This document shows positions 15,601 through 27,600 of a stretch of DNA of 64,000 nt, piece by piece. The number at the start of each line of letters is the position of its first letter. Within the stretch, counting starts at the first letter, position 1. The translations under genes and the position numbers were made by a program. The notes under the pieces were generated by a model. The model did not search any database, was not told the DNA's origin, and was given only the letters and a program-made list of their open reading frames with translations. The stretch comes from Episyrphus balteatus (Eukaryota; Arthropoda; Insecta; Diptera; Syrphidae), in contig NC_079135.1 in assembly GCF_945859705.1 (NCBI RefSeq), positions 35,141,679-35,205,678 on the forward strand. The letters are read 5' to 3'.

Positions 15601-18600
15601 ACTTTCATTTTTTGTGTACTTTGGGCAAAATTGTTAACCGTATGTGAGTCCTTGACATTGTGAACTGTATGTAGGTCTTGGTCCACAACTGCAGTTTAGA
15701 GCCTTCTTTTCAGCTTAGGGGGCATTTTTCGATCATAGAAGATAACAGAATTAACTTTATCCACCCTACGCTAGGCGATGATTTTCACACTTGAGAAGCA
15801 CTTGTTCGTAATAGGTCTGGGTGGATCAGAAAATGGGCAACACAGGTTTTCTGTCCTTATCGGGTTTATGCAGTACCCACTACATTTTAGAATATCCAAC
15901 CACCCAATTTCAAGTGCTCATTGGAAGGATGTAGGATCTAAACCTTATGGTGGGTGCAACGTCAGCAAAGAATAACTAATGCATTTTTGGGTCCGTCACT
16001 TTTCCTTCAAAAACTGTAATAAAGAGAACAGAACACTCAAGGCGCACCCTTCGTGTGTATCAATTGTGATTTCGAATTTTTAGGTGACTCCAGCTGTACA
16101 TCTTACTTTAGTTACTGCTCCATCATACATGTCCATATTAACCGCACATAGGTTTCTAAAACCGCTCGTTGGTTGAAGACCCCCCATATCAGATCTGTGG
16201 TTGTTGGTCGAATGCTTTTTCAAAATCAACCATGCAAATACTCTTAGAATTCCCGATGTGTTTTCATAATGATCCTGATACTGGTTTGCATATGTGGTTG
16301 ACCTACCCGCGACAAATCCGCACTGGTCATCAGACAACCTAATTATTTTTCGCTGTCGGTGTGACATCAGCTTAAACACAGTAACAGCTTTGCGTATTGC
16401 CCTTCATTTTGTAGAGTGGAAAGAGGTTCCTAACTTTCTCTCCATTGATTAGGCATGTGAACACTGAACACCTCTTATATCATGTGCCATCTAAATCCAA
16501 CGTCTCCCATTTTTTCCAAAACTCCGAGTATTTCGTCTGGCTCAAAAACTTTTAAATTTTTGGAGCATTTAACCGCCCCAATAACTTCTTTTACTGTGAC
16601 GTCACAAACTTAGCTTAAGTTAGATGAAACTATTTGAATTTGAAAATTATAGCCTTACAAAGTATTTCATTTAAAAGTCCGTCATAATACTGTCGCCCTC
16701 TGGCTTTGAGTATTGTTAATGAACTTTATCGAACAAATATACTAAACATTTCTTCTTCTTTGAACAGCTATTTTGAAGAAAATATCTATAACGAATAATA
16801 GCAATAAATAAGGCCTCTTAACCATTTTTGTGTGCAAGAACGCTTTTTTTCATAACAATGATACTCTTGGAGACTTTGTTAATTACTTGTAATCCCTTGC
16901 ACTAAGAATTGTGCCACGGAAAACTATAACAACCACTTCTTTAACTCAGGAAAGTTCGAATGTTTTTGAGCAGAAATGTTTTTTTTTTTTCAGCTTAAGA
17001 TATTCTTCGCGAATTCAAAACCCAATTTTTGATGACTTAACAACACATTGATGCTCCAACTATCTCTCTTAAATATGTATGACAGGTCAGACGAGTTATG
17101 ATATCTAAATGTAAAATCCTTTACTTATTGGGTCACTGGAGCCACCATTTCAATCTACCTAACCCAAATTATAAATGTAAATAAATATTTTTAATTACCC
17201 TCTCTACTTGAAATGCTGGTTGTATGAACACACCCAGAGTATACATTTCTTATATATCAAAACGAAACAAAGTCTCAAGGTTAAGACATTAAAACAGCAA
17301 CAGGGCCACCTTAAATAAATAAACTAATCAAAATGTTTCTTTCAAATTTTATTAAAGATAATAAAAGATACAATCAAAAGTATAAGTATCTTTCCTATTT
17401 AATCTACTACAGAGTCTTACTACTATACCAAATATCTATTTGCGTTTTTGTTTTCGAATTTTTTTGTTTACAAACTTTGATCTCTTAATTTTCCAAACAT
17501 TTTATTTTTGAGTAAATGCAAATGTTTGTTTAAAAAATAAAAAAATGTTGAATGAAAAGTACAAAGCTCTTTGAATTACTTATTCAAATATTTAAGTATC
17601 GACTGTTTTGGTATCTTTATGGGTCACATGGCTCACGTAATTCACGTGGTATCTAATGTGTATGTTCATGTACATATGTACGTTGTTTTTGTTTTTTGGG
17701 GTTGTGGGTACCTACATTTTCTAAAGATATGTATCCGAATGCAAAATTAATCATGGTATTAACCCGAAACGTGATTTCTCCGTGATTTGCATTCCAAACA
17801 CTGACGACTTTACTACAATAAAAGTACGAAAAAAGAAAAAGATATTACTCTTGCTGTTTGAGAAGAGCACGTCGTCGTGCGAACACGTCCAGATGTTATA
17901 TGATAATTAATTCCGGTGATTATTTCAAAGATTAAAGTACCAAGTTTTTAAAAAGCAATCGTATATACAGATAATCGTGTAAATAAATAATTCAAAAAGC
18001 AAAAGCACAAGTTCAAAATCAAAAGTAACTACCTAACACAAGTTTATTATTCTTTAATTTTTAAATTTTTTTTTATTTTTCGTTGTTAATATTTTACGAT
18101 GAGCTTGTGGCAGCGTAGAATTTTAATTTTAGACGAAAGATTGTTAATTGAAAAGGTAAACAGCCGGACATGAAAACACGAACCAAACAATAAATTCATT
18201 GCACATTTGTGTTATGTCCAAAAGAGGATTGAACCCCAGGTGGATTTAAATCTGAATTGAGGACACATCGCACGCCATAATAATGATAATAAACAACGGA
18301 GGTGTCAGATAAACATTGACTCACATGTTTGGTTGGTAACACTTTTGCAACTATTTGTTAATTTGCTTTTGATGTTAAATTTAGGTAAGTAGGGTTCTGT
18401 TGAAAGAAAATACTTGATTTCACAAAATTATTTTTACCCTTCGAAGTATCAGTTGCCAAATAAAAGAAATAAAGCATTACAATAAATTGAAGAAATAAGA
18501 TTTTCAAAAAGAGCATAATAAATTCTTTATTATAAATGTTACAATTGTATAATACTAATAATTTAACAATTTGTTTGTTTGTATTTTAAGTAACCAGTCG

Positions 18601-21600
18601 AGATATAGCCACTTCCCATGGTGAAATGCTTTTATTTGGCTCCTCTACAAGTTATCGCACTATCCTCACTTAGGAATCAGTAACAATTTTTGAGCATACA
18701 TAATTCACATCAAATAGGGAAGCTCAGCCCTTATCCATAAACTTTATTTACTTGACTTTCCCTTAGCACTAATCAGAATAATTAAATGGAGTATACTCGT
18801 AAAAATCAACTCATCCAAGTCGGATCTATTGTGTCTTAGACGAACATTGACACTACCAGATGAATATCTTAGAACGAATTTTAAGAAGCACCTGGGATTC
18901 AACAATAAATCTCGTTTGGTCTTCAGAAAAGCTGACTTTTCCTTTCATTTTCCTACATCCTCTAAGAAAAAGAAGAACAGGATTACACCAACAAATGAAA
19001 CTCTTGATCTTTAAACAGTTTCTCCGACTTGTCATTGCCTACATCTTAACGATATATAACACCACCTCCAAAATAGATATGAAGGAACTAAAAATGTTCG
19101 AAAGGAAAATATTGAGGATCTGCACCGGACTTTTTTTCGAGGGACACCGACAGAAATACTTAAAGGAAATATCGACAACCACCTCAATCAATTGATGAAA
19201 AGGTTGAATATCCAAAAACGGCATTCCGATATTCTGGATGGGAACACAATTTCAGCGGACAAAGAAGAAGCAGTTTACTCCTCCGCCGACGCACGCCCTG
19301 ATTACTCGGAGGACAATTTAGTCAGTAGACTTGTTAACTTGTTTGTCATGGTATTGGATTAGGCCCCTTCTGTACCAACAGCATTATGTATCAATCAATA
19401 CCTATGTTTGCGAAATAAGATTATTCTAAGTGAAATTGTAAACAGCAAGATCAACTTTAATTGAAAACACATAACAGTTTTCTCATTTTCGGAATGTAAT
19501 GGGATTTTTTTAACTTCATCAAATGGCTTAGTATCAAATAATATTGGCATATTGCTGACGTAAGAGCCTCTCCTTACATTTCACACAAAACACATTACAC
19601 TTGATTAATTTACCAATTCGCATCTTTAATTGAATAAACATTATCTTAAATTACTCGAGCAGAAGTTTTAAACAAAGTATCATCACAGTGAAATCTAGTT
19701 TTTGAATGAAGACTTCTGTTTCTGTTAGAATACATTTCAATAATTTTAAGCTTATCATTGCTAAATTAGTTATATAAAGCTGTTAATGCGTAACATATTT
19801 TGGTAAGTTCAAATTGATTGGTAAAGTCGTTATATACAATGTTTCCTTAAAAAAATGTTTTGCCTTGAAAAATCTTTTGCAAATAAACAAAGTATTTCAT
19901 TTGTTATTGTTATTTTTTTTTTTCAGCACATGTTTTATTTGTGTATTTTTATTATCCTTCCTTATGTTTATCATAAAATATTTGAGAAACATGTCATTTT
20001 CAAGAATTTTATTGGATTTTGTTTTTGAGCATTTCTTTAAAAAGCAGCAATCACATTTGTTTACCCACTACTTAAACATTGTTATAAGGTTTTGGTTAAA
20101 TAATATTAGCTTGTTAATTTCTATAATTAATAATATAAATAATCTACGTTTTACTTTCTTTCAATAGCTAAACAATAACACAAATAAAAACAAAATTAAG
20201 ATATCGAAAAAATGTGTTAACTTATTTAATTAACTAAACGATATCGCTAAAAGAATTCGAATCGCTGTTTTACGAAAACTGTTTAAACAATCAACGAGTG
20301 TGAAGTTTTGTAACTTCAAAAAACAAAAAAACATCAAAAACAATTAAAGATAAAATGAAAAGATAACGATTGCATTGTTTTATTAATTTATTTTTGTTGA
20401 GTCATTTTTATTTATAAATTAAATAAAAATACTTAACAGCTTGAATTGAACACAAAATGAATCAACACATCATCATGACGAAAAATTTTGTATTAGTAAT
20501 AGTGACAACTCAGGAGATGATCCATTAAACAAGTGATTTTTTAACCGAATTCAAATAACCTTGCCCCTACTTTAAAATTGCTTTTCTGTCGTTTAAAAAA
20601 AAAAGATTTAAGTCATTCACTATGTCAACAGCGCCTGGTAATCGATCGACTTTTCATTCAAAAACAATCAAATAATTGATTCATAAATTTATTTATGAAT
20701 ACGTTAATGTTAATTTACAACTAAACAAGCAAATCTGATTTTTCTCTCCACGAGATGGCTTCAAATTCAAAGCATAATCTTCTCAGTTTATTTCTATTTC
20801 CTGAAAGATACACTCCCCTTCAACTGAATAAGCACACAAATTTTTAAAGGTATTTTGTCCATTTTTTCCTAAGATTGATCTTTCATGTAACATTTGATGA
20901 TGTTTACAGTTAGCTTACGATGTTGAGAAACCAAATCAGAAAGAATAATTCTCAAAGTACAGCTATTTTTTTTCGTGTTCTCTTACAAAGCGTCCCATAT
21001 GGAAAAATGCAGTTTTTTTTTTGCGTCAACTGAATAGACACACGGTCTTTCAAGGTCAATATCTTCGTTGTTTATCAGAGTTTTGAGGTGTTTGGCATAC
21101 CAAATCAAAGGTTGAAATGTTCTCAGTGAGATTTTGTCATTTAATTAAAATTTAAAAAAAAGTAGTAGATTAAAAGCTTTGAATACTGTCGACAGAGCTT
21201 AAATTAATTTGTTAACGGAACAAGTACTGACCGGGTCTGCTATAGCTACCAAAATTGATCGGAGTTTTAGTGTGTTGCCTATTCGTACCTCAAAAATAAA
21301 AGTTCGTACAGGAAAAATATGAATTAAGGTAAAAAACGGCAAAAATAGCAGTTAATCGACGAGAAATTTTGAGATCTGCCTCCAATTCATTTGACTCTGG
21401 GGCAAAAATCAAACAAAAAGCTGGTGTTTCTGCAAGTGTTTCAACACTCCGCAGAGTAATTAACAGCACGGATCATTTTAACCCATTAAAAGTCCAAAAG
21501 AAACCAACTTTAAACAAGCAACAAAAAGGTATTCGTTTAGAATTTTCTAGACTCCATATGAGCTGGAAAAATGAGTGACGCAAAGTGGTTTTTCTCATTT

Positions 21601-24600
21601 GAAAAAGTTCAATTTTGATGGATTCATAATTGAAGTCATCGGGGCCATCAAAATTGACCTTTTTCAAATGAAAAAAACCACTTTGCGTCACTCATTTTTC
21701 CAGCTCATATGGAGTCTAGAAAATTCTAAACGAATACCTTTTTGTTGCTTGTTTAAAGTTGGTTTCTTTTGGACTTTTAATGGGTTAAAATGATCCGTGC
21801 TGTTAATTACTCTGCGGAGTGTTGAAACACTTGCAGAAACACCAGCTTTTTGTTTGATTTTTGCCCCAGAGTCAAATGAATTGGAGGCAGATCTCAAAAT
21901 TTCTCGTCGATTAACTGCTATTTTTGCCGTTTTTTACCTTAATTCATATTTTTCCTGTACGAACTTTTATTTTTGAGGTACGAATAGGCAACACACTAAA
22001 ACTCCGATAAATTTTGGTAGCTATAGCAGACCCGGTCAGTACTTGTTCCGTTAACAAATTAATTTAAGCTCTGTCGACAGTATTCAAAGCTTTTAATCTA
22101 CTACTTTTTTTTTAAATTTTAATTAAATGACAAAACCTCACTGAGAACATTTCAACCTTTGATTTGGTATGCCAAACACCTCAAAACTCTGATAAACAAC
22201 GAAGATATTGACCTTGAAAGACCGTGTGTCTATTCAGTTGACGCAAAAAAAACTGCATTTTTCCACATGGGACGCTTTGTAAGAGAACACGAAAAAAAAT
22301 AGAGGTACTTTGAGAATTATTCTTTCTGATTTGGTTTCTCAAAATCGTAAGCTAACTGTAAACATCATCAAATGTTACATGAAAGATCAATCTTAGGAAA
22401 AAATGGACAAAACACCTTTAAAAATTTGTGTGCTTATTCAGTTGAAGGGGAGTGTATATAGAAAAAGCTTGTTACCGCGCGCCGCTATTAACTAATTCAG
22501 ACGAACTTTTGCCAAATCGATATACATAATAGAGTTTGCTTTAGTCAATCTGTAGACATCTTCATAAAATATAATACAGCCAAATACAACAACCATATTA
22601 ATCCAAGATATCAAATACACAAACCAAGTTGTGCAAGTCGTACAATACCATAATATCTACCGACACTTGATTCTATCGATCAAACTCGATTCTAACATGT
22701 TACGTGCTGGACATAACCCTTAATCTTACACCCCTAGAGATTTTCAGCAAACAAGTAGTCTGCCATCTCTCAATGGACCAATAACTACATATATTGGCCA
22801 CACTATCATTCTGAATTCATTCTGATCAATTCAATGTCATACGGACCACAATTATTTCCAAGTCACCATTTTATTAAGATGAATTTGAAAGATGAATCTA
22901 TTCATTTGTCTAAAGAAAAACATTTTAGAAGTGATAGCTGAGATCCAAATATGCAGAAATGGCACCCTCTCGAATACCTGCTCAGAAAAACCCAATTAAT
23001 TCTGATTCGCACCATTTTGATACAATAACTCTGGTGTCCTTAATTCTTTGTGGAATGGTTGAGTGTGGTTCCATTCAAGAAAGACAACATCTGCGATCGC
23101 TAATCGTTTTTTTTTTCTGGAGAGACTGTGGGTCTGAACCTACCCTTGCCAGATAACCAGCATGAGTTTATTGGTGTAATGATGTGTTTAGTGCAATTGT
23201 CCAGTACAACAGTAGTCTGCTAAACGACCTGACGTCCGCTATATATACTTGCTTGCGTTTCCCATTCACCAACGCAGATCCCAAAGCCGAGTTCGTCTAC
23301 TAGGGCACCCAGTTGTTGTATTCATAAATAAATATAAGTGGCAGCCCTATTTATAGTTGCTGAATAAGCCAACACATATTCTGTGTGGTGAATTCAACTA
23401 AAATTTAGGTCAAGAATTAGAATTAAGTTAGTCGATAAAGTGTGCAATGTATTTTGCTCGAAAGGTTACCTAATGTTTAGGAATGTTTAGTGTCTGATTA
23501 AAGATATTGGACTATTGCTGAGATATATCCGGCATATAGGGACGCTGAATTGTATGTATCTTTGAAGGCAGCAGTCATGTACGTGACAAGCTACATTGTT
23601 AAACTTCAGTTTCCGTTAAGTTTTGCAGGGATTCAAATAAAAGTTTAAAGTTCAACTTAAAAGCCAAATATCGTTTAAAGTGCGGTGTTTTTTATAGAAA
23701 TCAATTCAGGCAAATATCGACCCCAATTATCGGCTACCCTTTATTTACTTCGAATATCCTCGGAGGATAGTCTTAACTCTTCCACGTGGCAACAATACGC
23801 GCGACATTTCATAAAGGAAATTTATAGGACTGTATCATGTGAGAATTTGCTCTGTTACATATGCGACTATTTTATTTGTTGAAAATGTGCCTCATCTGAA
23901 AAGAAAGTTGCTTCTCCCTTTGGCATAACATCCAGATCCAGCATGTGATGCTCAAAATTTGGCATTTTAAACACGTGTCATAGTTAATAAAAAAAACTCC
24001 TTCACACAATGCTTTATGATATCCTCATTCATCCAAAAAGGATTAGGACTCTGTAGGAATCACAATTATTTGGCAATTAGCTACAAAACTCAACCATTTT
24101 TACTGTAAAAACTATTGTAAAGTTTGCGTGTGGGTTTAAATCCAAAACACAAGAAATCTTGTTGTTGTTATGTAGTGTGTACATAAATTCAAACATCGCA
24201 AAACAATAACCATAAACCATAAACCAAAACAAAACAATTATTTACTTAATAACAATCATACGCAAGTTTAATTATTTTCTGCAGTAGATTTACTTTCATT
24301 TTTTTATAAGAAAAAAAAAAAAAAACCAAAAACAGTTTAGATCAACAATGAAGAATTTGTAAGGCAATTGTAAAATATTTCAAATTTTATATGAAGCCCA
24401 ATTAATTGCATCCATTTAGCAAATGGAGCTCGCTGGAGATTGTTTACATAGCAAACACAACATGAGGTCAAACGAGTTTATCACTCTGCTTTTTGCGTCA
24501 TATATGTTTTGTTTGTATATCTGTGTTGTCTGTCAGAGAGAGAGCCTATAAGTATAAATATACATAAATATATACGTATATAGGATGGATGAGATTGGTG

Positions 24601-27600
24601 AAGCTCTTGGTTACTTATGGAAACTAAGCATGCACGACTTGACTGGATTAATTAAAATATAACATGGTCGTGTGTACCTGTTTTCTATGTTGTCTTTGTA
24701 TTCACGTTTGGTTAATGAGATTTGGTGATTTCGCGAGAAATTATTCAAATACTTTGCATTTTTTTCTTTTTTGAATTAAAAATAAAATACAAAAATTGTA
24801 TTGTATTCTGGAGTGTGAGATTATAATTTGTGAAAAATTATAATTGAATACTACTTGAAATTACAGGTTATTATAAATTTAAGGATAGGTATGAATTGCA
24901 TTTAAATAATTTCCTAGTAACGTTGAGGCTATTATTCAAATGAGATCTACTTTCTCATTTTATATTGAAAAAAAAAAGTTTAAGTATGAAATCATGACAA
25001 GGAAACATAATCTTCTCCGTATTACTTTTATTCAAGTTCTAGAAATCTTAATTAAATACTTTGCCTTGAGATTCATGTTTTTTGTTTTGTTCATAGAAAT
25101 GCTAATCATACAATTCGATAATCGGCGCTTTCAATATAATCCAAGTCTATTAATAGTGAGTCCGGAATCCTTGAACTGTTATAAAAATCTTATTCCACTT
25201 TAAGAGAACAAATAATAAATGTCATCATCAGCATTAGCATTGCAACTGCATGAAAAGCATTAAAACTAACAGAAATATCTAGTTTGTTCGAAATCAGGAA
25301 TGTCTGTCTAAGTTTTCAAAAAGACTACATGCAAAAATGCGTTCCCAACACTAAATAAGCGGAACAATGCTAAGGGTTTATAAAACTTACATGATAGATA
25401 GCTAATATAGTGCAAGAATAAAGTACACTACAAATTTCAAAAACACTGACGACTTTACTGTTCAACACGATGTTGCCGACGATGCAATCTCTTTTATCGT
25501 CAGAACTGCAATAAAGGAATCTTCTTTTATATTATGTATCTCTTCTTCCTACAGGAGCACTAACTTAACAACACTCGGGGCGTATTTATGTTCAAGTGCA
25601 AAAGTGCTCAGTAATGAGAAATGACCTGATTGTTGGAGGTGGACAAAAAATCAATGACCATAATAAACCAGTACGGATATTCAAGGCATTTGCTATGGAA
25701 GCATTATTCAAATTAACATCATGCAGTAAAATCAAGCTGAACTTTATGGATGTAAAAAATTGTTTTTAACTGCATCCGACTCGGAATATACTAATTTAGT
25801 TTCAGATCAATCTTATTTGGTAACTCTTTATATTCTTTTTCGTTCACATAAACTTCACCTTAATCTTTTTACTTACGACAGCTCTGTGTTAAGGTTCTTT
25901 TTTCTTTATGCCCATATAAAATGTTGATAAGACAACCAGATACACACCTATTATGATAAGATAAGGAAAAAGTAATGATATAAATAATTCTTTGAACAAT
26001 CCAATATGATGAATTTCTTCAATTTTTATTTACGACTTTGGTTCTGTTTATTTTTATAAATCATTTTGAATCAAACAAACATTTTTTAAGACTATTTTGT
26101 TTTTTTAATTATTTATTTACTTAACATAGAAAAGAAAATGCTATGCAATATTGTTAATGTAAGATTAATGTCTATTTAAGTAATTAAAAATTTAGTTATG
26201 TTAAGATCCTTAATTTACAGAATTTGATCCGTCTTAGATTGGGCATAGGTTCACTCAGAACTAAAAAAATACCATTGTCGAAAAAACATGAGACAATTTT
26301 CGACTACATAATGTTTCCTGCTCTGTGCCATATGTTCTTCTGTGTTATATGTTCTTCTGTGTTATATGTTCTTCTGTTGTTTTTATTTTGCGCCGAGTAC
26401 TGGACGGCTTAGCCAATATGGATAGATATCAGTCTCCATAAAATAAGGTTCCTTTTGTGATATGAAAACGTCACAAAATTACTCTTTCCAAAAAACTCAT
26501 TGAAATCAAATTGATTGCTTTAACCGTTTAGAAGATATTCGTATTCAAACCAATGCTCACTGATTTCAATAGTTTTCTTATGACCCGTATGCATTGCGAT
26601 TTGGTACGAATATCTTCTAAACGGTTAAAGCAATCAATTTGATGCCAAGGAATTGTTTGTAGAACGTTTAAGCCCCTACAAGAATATATCTTGCTAAATT
26701 GAAAATAATAAATTTTCAGTGAACTGGAAAATTTTTAAAAATATAAAATGTTTTTATAATTTTTTTTAACTCTGACCTCGAATATCTTTAGAATGGTTAG
26801 ATTAATGAAAAAAGTTAACAACACCTTTTTTGTGGAGGAATCAATTTCCAACAAGAATATGTCTTGCGCGTTTGATTATTATAATTTTTCAATTTGTTAC
26901 AAAATTAAGAACAAAAAACGAATTTTTAAAGATTTTCTCGATTTTTGGACCTCAAATATCTATTCAACGGTTAGATAAACGAAAAAAGTGTATAAGGCCT
27001 TTTTTGTAGAGCGTTCAATTTCCTACAAGAATATGAAAAGAAATTTGGTAAAAAGTCAATTAATAAAAAAATTATTTTTTTTTTTAGTAGAAGCTTGATG
27101 TAAAAATGGAAAATTGCAAAGCGGAGGACCTTCCCATTAATATAAAGAGCTCATATTTGGTGTGTATATTCTAGAGGTGTCTAGCAATCGATTTTTCGGA
27201 GTACCAAATCAAAAAAAAAAGAATTTCGATTTTTTTGACCCACCCTAATATGTATGTATTTATAAACCAAATAGAAAACCGGCCTATATCATATGGTTCT
27301 GGCTCTTCAATAGGCTTAATCGGTGCTTCCGATACAACTTTAAGAACGGTTTTAAAATGAACTTTTTTTTAGCTATGGCTATGAATATGTGTGTGCATTC
27401 CAATAACTGGTTGGTAGAAAAAGTTAGTATGGATGCATTTTGTATGGTCGACCGCGTTAGGGTCGAAGGGATAAATTTCATATCTGCGCAATGCATTTTG
27501 AATAAAACCAAAACGGTCTTTATTTTCTAGAACGTGCACAACAGTCCGCAGAAGTTTGTTTTTGTTACCTAGGAATTTTCCAACGTTCATTGCCTTTTAA

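Larger units (their letters stand above)
20811..22454. mobile_element. Palindromic fold-back Tc1/mariner-like element (1,644 bp)
   Basis: Two arms of about 810 bp are near-perfect reverse complements around a spacer of roughly 22 bp centred near 21,632. The outer ends are CACTCCCCTTCAACTGAA and its complement, each bordered by TA, the Tc1/mariner target. Each arm encodes the same N-terminal piece of a Tc1-like transposase: a helix-turn-helix segment with [13 protein letters not shown], then [15 protein letters not shown], up to the region of the first catalytic Asp (right arm, other frame: [13 protein letters not shown]). The tryptophan codon after SWKNE is a stop in both arms and the rest of the catalytic domain is absent. 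The element is therefore two head-to-head truncated copies bounded by intact ends. It cannot make transposase, and its RNA would fold into a long hairpin. Confidence 0.9.

Noticed and set aside
19814..20167. 117-codon plus-strand frame rich in Phe, Leu and Ile
   Set aside because: Typical of random translation of A+T-rich DNA; no recognisable domain or start context.
17798..25455. Repeated 16-bp string CACTGACGACTTTACT near 17.8 and 25.4 kb as direct repeats of an element
   Set aside because: Similarity does not extend beyond the short string, and no other boundary features are seen.
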